A DNA stretch of 25,446 nucleotides, from the NCBI RefSeq assembly GCF_000003605.2, contig NW_003156237.1:65115-90560 (forward strand), written 5' to 3'. The position numbers and the translations under genes are program-made. A model generated the notes under the pieces. That model saw only the letters and a program-made list of their open reading frames with translations, was not told the origin of the DNA and made no database searches. The stretch comes from Saccoglossus kowalevskii (Eukaryota > Hemichordata > Enteropneusta > Harrimaniidae). Shown here piece by piece: positions 9,301-19,864 of the stretch. The number at the start of each line of letters is the position of its first letter. Position 1 is the stretch's first letter.

Positions 9301-11069
9301 ATGTAAATCATAAGCACACCTGTTTGATTCCAATCTCCTTCCAGAGTTGTAAACATCCGTTGTTATGCAAATTACAAGCACACCTGGTGGATTCCAATTG
9401 TCCTTCCAGAGTTGTAAACAACCATTTTTATGTAAATCGCAAGCACATCTGGTAGATTCCAATCTCCTTCCAGAGTTGTAAACATCCGTTGTTATGTAAA
9501 TCACAAGCACACCTGGTGGATTCCAATCTCCTTCCTGAGTTGTAAACATCCTTTTTTATGTAAATCACAAGCACACCTGGTAGATTCCAATTGTCATTTC
9601 AGAGTTGTAGCAACCTTTTTTATGTAAATCACAAGCACACCTGTTTGATTCCAATCTCCTTCCAGAGTTGTGAACATCTTTTTTTATGTAAATCACAAGC
9701 ACACCTGGTAGATTCCAATTTCCTTCCAGAGTTGTTAACATCCTTTTTTATGTAAATCACAAGCACACCCGGTAAATTCCAATTGTCCTTCCAGAGTTGT
9801 AAACATCCGTTGTTATGTAAATCACAAGCACACCTGTTTGATTCCAATCTCCTTTCAGAATTGTGAACATCTTTTTTTATGTAAATCACAAGCACACCTG
9901 GTAGATTCCAATTTCCTTCCAGAGTTGTTAACATCCTTTTTTATGTAAATCACAAGCACACCCGGTAAATTCCAATTGTCCTTCCAGAGTTGTAAACATC
10001 CGTTGTTATGTAAATCACAAGCACACCTGTTTGATTCCAATCTCCTTCCTGAGTTGTAAACATCCTTTTTATGTAAATCACAAGCACACCCGGTAAATTC
10101 CAATTGTCTTTCCAGAGTTGTAAACATCCGTTGTTATGTAAATCACAAGCACACCTGTTTGATTCCAATCTCCTTCCAGAGTGTAACATCTTTTTTNNNN
10201 NNNNNNNNNNNNNNNNNNNNNNNNNNNNNNNNNNNNNNNNNNNNNNNNNNNNNNNNNNNNNNNNNNNNNNNNNNNNNNNNNNNNNNNNNNNNNNNNNNNN
10301 NNNNNNNNNNNNNNNNNNNNNNNNNNNNNNNNNNNNNNNNNNNNNNNNNNNNNNNNNNNNNNNNNNNNNNNNNNNNNNNNNNNNNNNNNNNNNNNNNNAG
10401 TTTTAAACATCCGTTGTTTGTAAATCATAAGCACACCTGTTGATTCCATCTCCTTTCAGAGTTGTAAACATCCGTTGTTATGTAAATTACAAGCACACTG
10501 GTAGATTCCAATTGTCCTTCCAAAGTTGTAAACAACCTTTTTTATGTAAATCACAAGCACACCTGGTAGATTCCAATCTCCTTCCAGAGTTGTAAACATC
10601 CGTTGTTATGTAAATCACAAGCACACCTGTTTGATTCCAATCTCCTTCCTGAGTTGTAAAAATCCTTTTTTATGTAAATCACAAGCACACCTGGTAGATT
10701 CCAATTGTCATTTCAGAGTTGTAGCAACCTTTTTTATGTAAATCACAAGCACACCTGTTTGATTCCAATCTCCTTCCAGAGTTGTAAACATCTTTGTTAT
10801 GGAAATCACAAGCCCGCCTGGTGGATTACAATTGTCCTTCCAGAGTTGTAAACATCTTTGTTATGTAAATCACAAGGACACCTGTTTGATTCCAATCTCC
10901 TTCCAGAGTTGTGAACATCTTTTTTTATGTAAATCACAAGCACACCTGGTAGATTCCAATTGCCTTCCAGAGTTGTAAACATCTTTGTTATGGAAATCAC
11001 AAGCCCACCTGGTAGATTACAATTGTACTTCCAGAGTTGTAAACATCCTTTGTTATGTAAATCACAAGT
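6375..11069. repeat. 4.7-kb minisatellite, about 65-bp unit, roughly 72 copies
   Basis: Units run head to tail with a shared core TTATGTAAATCACAAGCACACC, then a variable part (CTGGTAGATTCCAATTGTCC or CTGTTTGATTCCAATCTCC), then TTCCAGAGTTGTAAACA. Unit length is about 65 bp with small changes from poly-T length. From about 6540 to 7330 units are nearly identical. From about 7383 to 8290 two variant types alternate, giving 130-bp dimers and 260-bp tetramers. Later units are more mixed. Open frames seen on the minus strand repeat every three units and are by-products. The array is interrupted by an assembly gap, so its true length is unknown. Confidence 0.95.
10197..10398. other. Assembly gap (202 N) inside the minisatellite
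   Basis: The gap lies within the 65-bp array. Bases just before it (a shortened GAGTGTAACATC) and just after it (missing single bases in several conserved words, such as TTGTTTGTAAAT and CTGTTGATTCCATC) depart from the unit by single deletions, as expected from low-quality sequence at the edges of a collapsed repeat. The true copy number may be higher. Confidence 0.95.
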
Positions 11070-13430
11070 CTTATAACAGCAATGTTGAAATAATCATGCT
11101 TTTTATTTTGGCTACTAGTATTAAAGTTGGCACCGATGAGAGGCCACTGGCACCGACATTGTTACAATGTATCAACGTAAGTTCTAACGTAACTTAGAAC
11201 TTTAAATGAACTGTAATCATGCGTTAGATAATACAATCGCAAAACGTTCGGAAATAAATGTGTTGCCTTCTTATCGAAATCAAGGTTAAAGAGTCAACTC
11301 ACTTGAATATAATAATAATGACATCAAAATACGTGTTAGTACTAAAGTGAAGTGACTTCTGGAGACTAAATGCATTTTGCGAACTTTGTATACGGAGCTC
11401 TCAGGCTAGTTTTATTTATATACCGACGTTTGCTTCATGTTCATGTCCTACCATGGCAACAGCCGAAAACATGTTGTATGCTTTTTTAGCAGAGCGGATC
11501 GCCGACCAGCCTACCGGCTTGTTATCATTGTTTGTTTTCCTTTGCATATCAGAGTAACTGTGTTTGGCACTTATTACATACACGAGGTTAGTCAGATTGA
11601 ATTAGTATTTTCTGAATATTTGCTTGTTTAATAACATTGAACTTGTTATAAATAACGAACTTGAAAGTTACATCAGTACCTTACAAATGAGGTTAGAATA
11701 CCGTCAAAACGACAGTACATAAAAGAAACTTTAAATACGTCAGTGTGTGAGCGATCTTTATAGAAGCCACCCCCTCCTATATTCAACAATTTGTATGACT
11801 TGAACAATGGTAGCCAGTTTTGGAAATATGTCCTCTAGAGTACATCGAATATATATAGTATAGTCAACTCTATGGCGAAATACACGGGATGTGTATGCCT
11901 CGGTTGAGCATTATGACGGAGGCACAATTCCTTATTTAAACAGAAAGATTATAATCATGATATTTATGTGACACAAAATGTTTAGTTTTTGACAAATTTA
12001 TTATTTGTATCTAGTCTTCTCGTCTTAAATGATCCTTCGCATGCTGTCTACTCGGATTTGTAATTTCCATAAGCATATCGGAATACATGTACTTCTCTTT
12101 GAGTGAAGATTGTATTTATGCCCTCTAGTGAGACAGTGACGAGACTGTCGAATTGCATTTCCATTTTTTGACATTCTGGACAGGGGGTGAGAGACTACAA
12201 AATGTTTTTTCCTTTCTCTTGATTTTCAGCTAGATATGTTTTGAGGTTATCGTTGCTGTAAAAAAACATGTGCTTGATTTTTTCAAACAAATGTATGTGA
12301 TGTTGTTTTTTCTCCTTTTTTAAAATATAGTTTTATTTTTTATTGTTTTCAATGTGTTTTTTCCCCAAAATATTATGTTTACAGATTTGTTTTTGAAGCT
12401 ATAATCTTTCCCAAGGAGTCTTAATGGTCAACGGGCATTGTAGTAATTAAATGCCACAAACATTTTCTCATGCCCCGCTTTGCCTTGTTGACAAACTATT
12501 GTTTCGATTTTTTTTTGACATTTTATTTCAAAATCATGAAACATCGCTGTATTCTTTTTTTTGGAATAAATTATTGTCATGAACTGTTCTCATATCTTCA
12601 TATATTCCGACATTACCACAGGTTCACGAGGTCATTTTCTTTCAAACTAGTATTGCCTTACTTTGCCCATGTTCTAAAATGACAATAGGAATCCTTATTT
12701 ACTTCATTGTACAGTATTTATCTTGGAAACGTGTTAAACATCGAACCAATTCAATTAGGCGAAACTTTCTAATTTTATCTCAGTAAGTTTAAACGCCCAG
12801 GTTTATTGTGAAGCTGTTAGCGTTGTGTAATACGTGACGTAATCTTAACAGTTAAATTACAAACGCAAACGTTTCTATTTAACGTTTTTTCCTCATATCC
12901 CGTGAATAATATCATTTGTACAGAACATTGTTTTTAACATAAAACATCTGAATTGGTGAACAACCAAGCACATGAAATGAATATTGGGAAAAATAGTCCC
13001 AGTTCATTTTGATCCGAATAAAGGTCGCGTTTTTGAGCTGTCATTGCCACTAAAACAACATCGGACAGATAACATTACATGTATTTATTTATTTTTATAT
13101 TTTAAAAAATAATAATTTGTGAATAAATGCGGTTTACATATGACATCCCAAACACAGTCCCAACTGAGCGCTATGCAATGTGATTGTGAGGGCAGTTGAG
13201 GTCATGGGAGGGGGCTGTTTAGAGAGTTCGCCGAATGTTACCACGTGCCGGTATTATCCTAATAATTATGACTATATACATGTGACCTTATATACATGTT
13301 CTTGCATGTTACTGTGATCATATATTTATTACAATTTCGATGTTATAACTGTAAATGTAAATACATTCCAATACCGACCCCTCTGTTTGAGTGGTTTGGT
13401 CCGGGGTCAAACAGTCACCTGTCAATGTTT
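11070..13430. other. AT-rich non-coding stretch; no gene recognised
   Basis: Only short frames with no family resemblance occur. The one worth noting is a 34-codon frame at 11453-11557 with a near-ideal start context (CTACCATGG) and an amphipathic N-terminus (MATAENMLYAFLAERIADQ). It ends at TAA with no clear splice donor and has no upstream support, so it is not called a gene. No RNA gene or repeat boundary was recognised. Confidence 0.4.
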
Positions 13431-13432
13431 GA

Positions 13433-13443
13433 CCGCCATTTTG
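13433..13443 (+). promoter_or_regulatory. YY1-type motif CCGCCATTTTG
   Basis: The word CCGCCATTTTG matches the YY1 consensus (CCGCCATnTTG), which in animals is often found at or just downstream of transcription starts. The surrounding 13,380-13,880 is less AT-rich than its neighbours, and AG|GT-type words follow. It is a candidate promoter for the unrecognised gene with exons at 16596 and 24044. No first exon could be defined. Confidence 0.25.
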
Positions 13444-16400
13444 CAGGTCTTTCAAATTCTGCAGCGGGTTGACGACGACTGTCTATTTCTTAATTGGTAG
13501 GAATGTTTGTGGCGGAGCACACGACGAGAAAAAATGTGTGAAAGGGATTATCGAAATTGATTTATTACACAGGTTAGTTCGTGTAACAACGTGTTTACAT
13601 TGAGCTATAATATTGATCATTGTATTGTCTAATTGAATGTTATTGTTGACTAGATCGATTGATCTGATTGTAGGATCCACATATTGTCAACGTAACATAC
13701 ACCACTTACGGTTCGATTGCTCCGATCATAGATGTACATCCATGCTCCGATCGAGTCATTGACTGTTAAACTATCGGGCGTGCTCACTTTGCCATAATAT
13801 GTAAATATACGTTTGTGTGGCCTTCTGTGCAAGCTGACTTACACGGAAGCGTCGATCGTAAAACACCTTGTGTTATGTTAGCAGGTGAATCTAGCCTCAA
13901 CTAGTATTTTCGTTCTGATTCGTTTGTTGGCGGGGGGGGGGGTGTCTACTAAAACAGTGTTGCCCAACCTTGAAACGTTGACCTAATTGTGCAAAACACA
14001 TCGTGATAAAAATACATGTACATTAGAAAGAAAAAAAAAAAAAACGTCAATTCCCCAATCGAACACAATTTGCATTTGTCTTACAATTTATTTAAATTAC
14101 TGTGATCACTAGATTTCATCTTTCATTCTTTACCCCGGTACTACTAGCGTAGTCGTCTAGTGGGCTAGAGTTTGACCTGTCCACACTGAATTAATTCCAT
14201 TATGTTATCTATCTTTGCATGTAGATATAAAATATGCAATTATAATGCATATAATTTGCTAATTTTATTCCTGTGCCCTTCAATTTTGCTTGTTCAGTTT
14301 GAAGTAAAATTGCTCAAAAGTAAAAGTCTGCAACTACATTATAGTCAGCATTTAAAATAAGGGGTATTATATGCTTCTTGTCTAATGTTTTGTTAGGAAT
14401 TTGAGAATTAATAAGGTATGTGACACCATTGATCCTATTATACCTGGTCCTATTCCAGATCCACTCAACAAGGTGTCTTTTTACAATAGTTTTTAGTCTA
14501 GAAGTAAGTGTATGTTTGTTGTGCTGTAATCTATAAACGAGTAGTTTTCTTTTCTTAACCTTTTCATAACCAATTCCCTCTTTTCTTAAATTCACAAAAT
14601 AGTTCTGTTTATAGTCTGTACTTTCCTTCAGAAGATTGGGATATCATTATTAAATATTTAAATAAATTTAAATGAAAGCTGATGAACGATATTTACAAAT
14701 TGTTATAAATATGTTATTAAACTAAGGTGAATTTTTCTGCCTTTCTCTGTAATATCTGTTTCCCTTTATACGTTTCATGACCCCCAAAGGTCACACATCC
14801 TGGCTACTTTGGAGGTATTGCCATACAATCAGTGGAAATGAGAATTGCAAAACAAAAAAACATTACAAACTGAATGTACATTATGAAAAATAGAAAAACT
14901 TTGGTGGGGGGGGGGGGTAAATATTTAAATACATTTTACAACAGTCATATAGACCCAGTGCTTTTGCTAAGACTTGGGAACACAGGTATCACAATCGTGC
15001 TAGAAAGCAATGTCTTAAACCATTGAGCACTATATTTTCCATCAAAATTTTCATGTGAAAACCAGAAAAGTTGCGCGGGTTTGAGATGACATAAGCTGAC
15101 CTTTGGGTTTGAAGGTTTGGTTAATATGAATGATTAGTTGAATACATGTAGTAAAGTTATTCATTAATTATTTCAAGTGTTTTGACCACTTGAACACAAA
15201 ACATTGGTTAATATTTAATATTTAAAAATTGATAGCTAGTGTGTGCTTGCAATCAATATGCATTGCATTTGATTAGTAATCATTTCCCATTTTTGAGCAT
15301 TTTTTTAAAAAAAAGTATGAGAGAAATTATAGTTTGTGAAATACAAATAGTTTGTCATTTTTCAAATGTTTAATTATAATAATTTACTCAGCATAATTTG
15401 TGCCAAAATAATTGGCAAAAATGATATATATAATACATTCAAAAATAAACGAACAAAAAGAAAATGTACATTGCATTAAACAAGTTTATATAATACTTAA
15501 TTCACTCTATCTCCCAAAATTTCTAATGTGGATGGGTCTTTGAGATTTTAATGTATATGTATAATGTGTGGAATTTGTGATAGTTTAGTGCAATATATTT
15601 TGATTTAATATCAGCATACAAAGGACATAGAGTAAATTAATACATGTAGTATTATTTGAGGAATGTGAATATTATTATTATTATATCATGATGATTTTCA
15701 TTGTGCCAATCAATTTTGGGTCAGAATTGTTCCAATTTGACTTTTAGCTAGTATTTTCTGGCAAAAATGTTGATGTAATATTGCACTATTGCATTATTGT
15801 TTTCTGATCTTTATACTCACTCAGCTATGCAAAGAAAAGATATTTCATTGTTAGTTAGTATTCATTCATGTAATATTTATTTGATTTGGGCTCTCAATGG
15901 ACAGGGCTGTAATAGTTGTGCTATGTTTAAAGAAAACTGAAAAAGCTTGCTCAAAGCCTGCGTAATGTGATCATTATATGAGTTTGTCAGCATAAAACAG
16001 ATTAAAAGCCATTATATTATACGTATAAACTGTTTTGATGATTCTCTAATAAAGTAATAATACTAATCTTTATTGATAAACATATCCTTAATCGATAAAA
16101 GTTAAATGTTGAAAGTTAAAATAAAATGAAATGAAATGAAAAGAAAAAAAATATATATATATATAAACTAATCCTTAATGTTTTAATTATATATATTTTT
16201 TCTTTGAATTAAGTAAGCATATCAATAGTGTATCTGGTTTTACGACTTTCTCTCTTAACTTTCAGAAAATAAAATATAATAATCAATTTTGGAAAATAAA
16301 TTACCTGAATTTCTACATAAAAAGCATTAGCTTAAATGCATATCAAGTATTATCTCATAGCAGTGCAAACAATTTAACTAGGATGTATTAAATATATAAC

Positions 16401-16595
16401 GACGTCCATTAATCATGTCGGTACGTTTTGTAGTTTTCTAAAATGGATATATCGCATTCCATGTTGCTAAGAGATTATTGAAAAAAAATAATGCCAAAAC
16501 TACCGTTACTGTTCTTTGACACAGGAGGTTTTGTTCATATAAGTAATAACTTTTGCAACTTTTGTAATGTGACTGTCTCTATTTATTTTTGACAG
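13444..16595. other. AT-rich non-coding stretch with homopolymer and microsatellite tracts
   Basis: Simple tracts include 11 G at 13932-13942, 14 A at 14031-14044, 12 G at 14906-14917, an ATT tract near 15670-15690, and an AT tract at 16150-16165. A minus-strand frame at 14314-14595, open back to about 14634 but without an ATG, is Lys/Arg-rich and has no motif I recognise. No RNA gene or exon is supported here. Confidence 0.4.
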
Positions 16596-16671
16596 GCAAA
16601 GCAGCATCCACATCCACATCTGCCCTATTCCAATCACAATTCAAGAGTGTATGATGTTCATGAACAAGGAG
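16596..16671 (+). CDS. Candidate internal exon of an unrecognised gene (phase 0 in, phase 1 out)
   Basis: A 76-bp open segment is bounded by a good acceptor (TATTTATTTTTGACAG) and the donor G|GTTAGT. In frame 0 it reads AKQHPHPHLPYSNHNSRVYD followed by VHEQG, a His/Pro-rich, low-hydrophobicity peptide typical of disordered regions. It ends with one base of a split codon, matching the entering phase of the exon at 24044. The joined codon is GAA (Glu). The product is not recognised, and no domain is visible in so short a piece. Earlier exons were not found in the window. Confidence 0.45.
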
Positions 16672-17764
16672 GTTAGTTTTTCTTTATTGATTTCTTAATT
16701 TTCCTGATGAATTAATTTAATTGAAGGGTTTTCCTAAACCGGGGAACAGGGGCGCAGTGTCCTGATACTCTTGGCTGGCGCCCTCTTACAGAATTGCTGA
16801 TTGAACATGAAGTCATAAATATATTTCTTGAGTCGCTCACTTCCGTGCTGCCTTAGAACATAAAATTTGACTCAAATATATTTATTTAACACCAGCTGAC
16901 AATGTGTCTGGACACCAAATACACTAAAACTTTAAAAATATTTCAATGGCAATAGATACACCATTAAAACGGCACAGAAACCTTCCGATATGGCGTTTCG
17001 AGTTCGATTGCTCCCTCGCCTGTGTGTGCTCCCTCATTTTTTCTAGAAAAACCCCTGTAATTGCAAAATTTTAAGTATGAAAACATGTTCCTAAATGTTA
17101 TGCAGTTGAATGTTTGCGCATGTTCCTGGGTGTTTTACAATGTATTGGCCAGTTATGAATCAAAATAGCACATGTACAGTGTGTAGCTCAAGGTACGAAC
17201 TGTCAACTAATGTTCTAGGGTAACTAATCATTGGCAATACAACTTACCTGTACCAACAAGCTCTTGGTGTGTATTTTTAAAAATGTTTGCTTCACATGTA
17301 AAGTCAGTAGCTTATCCATTATTTTGAGGGGTCATAGTTCATTTGACAATATAAATTGTGATTTTATTGGTTGAAGCCACTTGTATATTTCAATTTCATT
17401 TTGTGTTGTGAAGCACCCATTTATAAAACTTCTATTGCTTTTGAACACTCAAAGTCATATTGCGTTATATTACTTCTCAGAAGTGTAAGGAAGGTTTAAA
17501 ATCTTATTCTGTCATATTAAATGACAACTTTTCACACACAGAGACATCAGTGATCGGAATATATAGCTTACCAGTATTTACCAAGTTGACCATTGTTATG
17601 CCCATCATTTCCATCACTCAACATATATTATCATATACCTCGTATTGCCCGGCTTCGTAACGCTATGGGAATCCCGATGCGCGAGCCATGCAATAATTTT
17701 CCATATCACGCCGTCTATTTTCCTGGAACTACTTTCTGTTTAATTTGAGTCAGCGCTTCGACAA
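16672..17764. other. Intron or intergenic stretch; nothing recognised
   Basis: AT-rich sequence with no exon-like segment. A 66-codon frame at 17460-17660 shows no family features. From about 17640 onward the base composition becomes more GC-rich, leading into the patch at 17765-18188. Confidence 0.4.
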
Positions 17765-18188
17765 TGGCTGACGATATTATGCAATGGATGGGAAATATAC
17801 CGAAAGACCAGTTGTACTGATGGACTCATTATTACCCTGACGTAAGCTGGCATTCCACCACAACCAATCATAAAGATAACTGTCACAAAAACGTGTCACG
17901 TTTACAGCACTACGATACTCAGTCAGTTGGCATCGGTGTCGCTGGATACACCCAACAATACCGATGCCAGCTGACTGCGACGACTGTCTCCACGGAAGAT
18001 CATCGGCGCATTTCTTAGTCGAGCTACACCCGAATCTGGAACTGTAAACCAAACTGCTTCTTGTCAAGCAATTGTTTCTCGTTCCCCGACTACGGTTTTT
18101 AACAACTGTGACTTTAACAACTGTTTTAACAACGTGTCTCTACCTGCGGCTACAACATCAGCTCCAAGAAAACGCACGCTGTCGGACG
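17765..18188 (+). other. GC-richer promoter-like patch with a possible alternative first exon
   Basis: The patch starts with ACAATGGCTGACG, a good start context opening an 18-codon frame (MADDIMQWMGNIPKDQLY) that stops at 17819. A CRE-like TGACGTAA is at 17838. A 15-bp palindrome AAACGTGTCACGTTT lies at 17889-17903, and a long hairpin at 17920-17977. After the hairpin a frame without ATG stays open for about 70 codons up to the donor G|GTTAGT (exon end 18188). It includes FNNCDFNNCFNNV and ends APRKRTLSD. Its leaving phase (1) fits the exon at 24044, so this may be an alternative first exon of the same gene. The FNNC pattern comes from three short DNA repeats (TTTAACAACTG), which weakens the coding argument. 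Confidence 0.25.
17920..17977. repeat. 18-bp hairpin with 22-base loop
   Basis: CAGTCAGTTGGCATCGGT (17920-17937) pairs with ACCGATGCCAGCTGACTG (17960-17977) over all 18 positions, 17 Watson-Crick and one G-T. The loop is 22 bases. It lies in the promoter-like patch. Whether it acts as RNA or DNA cannot be told: it could be a structured 5'UTR, a miRNA-like precursor arm pair, or a fold-back element. Confidence 0.6.
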
Positions 18189-18486
18189 GTTAGTAAATGA
18201 CCAACTTAGCTGGACTGTGTAGTGTTCATTCTTAATGACTTTGTATTTATTACCATTAAAATATTGTAATAAATTTACGTTCATTTGCTGTTTCATTAAA
18301 ACGTAATTTGTGGATATATTCGTTTGTTTGATAACATTGTGTGAGAGTTGTTAATGCGTTTGCGTCGTTTAGAATCCCCCGTATAAAATCGCGCCAGTAA
18401 AAAGGCCCGTATCGCAACCCGGATTAAATCGAATAGGTTTTCTTTTGGGCCGGACGAGTGAAAAATAACATAACTAAAGACTTTTT

Positions 18487-19701
18487 AGTCCCCGTTCGAA
18501 CGAAGTCCGAAAAAGGGGGACTTATAATTTGGTCTCCGTCCATCTGTGCGTCCATGCGTCCGTCCGGAGTCGTATCTCAGAATCCCTTGGACTGATTTCA
18601 TTCATTCTTTGCATGTGCCTAGTACTTTATGTGGGACATATGCACATGCAGTGGTTTAGCGATTCGATTCAAAATGGCCGACTGGCAGCCATCTTGTTTT
18701 TTGAAAATGTTGTATTTTGGACATGCTTTATCAGTTTTCATTCAAACTTGGTACATAGATTATACATGTTAGGATACATGTCCATGATGATTTATTTCAC
18801 AATTGAATCAAAGATGGCCAACTGGCAGCCATCTTGTTTTTTGAAAATGTCGTATTTTGGACATGCTTTGTCAGTTTTCATTCAAATTTAGTACATAGAT
18901 CATACATGGTAGGATACATGTCCCTGACCGTCCGTGAGTTCCTGAGTCTGTCCGTCCGATCGTCCGTGTGTCTATCTGTTTGTGCGTTAGTCTGTCCAGC
19001 GTCATATTTTAGAATCCTGTGGACCAATTCCATTCATTCTTTGCATGTGCCTAGTACCTTATGTGGGACATATGCACATGCAGTGGTTTAGCGATTCGAT
19101 TCAAAATACCCGACTGGCGGCCATCTTGTTTTTTGAAAATGATGTATTTTGGACATGCTTTGTCAGTTGTCATTCAAACTTGGTACATGGATTATACAAA
19201 TGTACATGTTAGGATACATGTCCATGACGATTTATTTTGCAATTGGATCAAAGATGGTCGACTGGCAGGCATCCTGTTTTTGTTTTTTTATGCGGTATTT
19301 TGGACGTGCTCTGTCAGTTTTCATTCAAATTTGTCACATATACATGTACTTTATACATGTTAGGATGCATGTCCATGATAATTTATTTCAAAATCTGGTC
19401 AAGGATGGCCGATTGACAGCCATCTGATATTTTGGCCTTACTACTATATTTCCACAATTTATGTATCATTTTCATTCGTATTTGGCACATACATCATACA
19501 TATCAGTGTGTTTCATAATCAGATCAAAGATGGCCGCAAAGATGTTTTTATTTTGGCCATATTACTACGACACGAAACACGTGTTTTGATGTAAATAAAC
19601 AATCTGTTGTATATGCCACTTGGAACTCAAGTTTCAAGGACACGCTCGCGACAACCCCTCCGCTTTAATATGACAAGCACAAAGAGAACTTAACGGGGAC
19701 T
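18487..19701. mobile_element. 1.2-kb repeat element with 10-bp inverted ends AGTCCCCGTT
   Basis: The left end AGTCCCCGTT (18487-18496) is the exact reverse complement of the right end AACGGGGACT (19692-19701). Close to the left end AGTCCCC also pairs with GGGGGACT (18515-18522). The inside has a CGTCC-rich head (about 18529-18673) that recurs about 431 bp later (about 18935-19105). Each head is followed by units of about 140-150 bp carrying ATGGCCGACTGGCAGCCAT-type cores at 18674, 18814, 19105, 19254, 19404 and 19529. There is no transposase frame, so it is a non-autonomous element. No target duplication was recognised. The superfamily is unknown. Confidence 0.6.
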
Positions 19702-19748
19702 GTGTCATTTTCAATGACTTGTTTTCATATAAGGTATATGATAAAACC

Positions 19749-19864
19749 TTTATGGACTGGATACGGCTTTTGCTACCCTCTGTCGTACGGCTTACGCGCC
19801 CACGCAAGCTCGGGCACTTCCGTCGCACAACCTCGGGCCGCAAAAGCCGTATCCAGTTCATAAA
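19749..19864. mobile_element. 116-bp fold-back element with 25-bp inverted ends
   Basis: The arms 19749-19773 and 19840-19864 are reverse complements at 24 of 25 positions and share ACTGGATACGGCTTTTGC. The 66-base spacer is GC-rich, in contrast to the surroundings. It lies only 47 bases right of the 1.2-kb element. No target duplication is evident. Frames on both strands read the same WIRLL-type peptide because of the inverted arms and are not genes. Confidence 0.65.

Noticed and set aside
6396-11000. Many 60-123 codon minus-strand frames with repeated CACDLHKK and NWNLPGVLVIYI peptides
   Set aside because: They lie wholly in the 65-bp minisatellite and cycle through the three frames every three units. 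They have no independent coding signal.
6375-11069. Considered as a CRISPR array
   Set aside because: The repeats are directly tandem with related variable parts, not identical repeats with unique spacers, and the genome is clearly that of an animal.
11453-11557. 34-codon frame with ideal start context, considered as a first coding exon
   Set aside because: It ends in a stop, and the only donor-like word (GA|GTAACT) leaves phase 2, which does not fit the exon at 16596.
14140-14190. A-box-like TAGCGTAGTCGTCTAGTGG, considered as a tRNA gene
   Set aside because: No B-box follows at a suitable distance and no cloverleaf can be drawn.
18529-19427. Overlapping Phe/Ser/His-rich frames of 85-120 codons on the plus strand
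   Set aside because: They follow the internal units of the 1.2-kb repeat and repeat the same peptides (FFENVVFWTC). They are shadows of the element.
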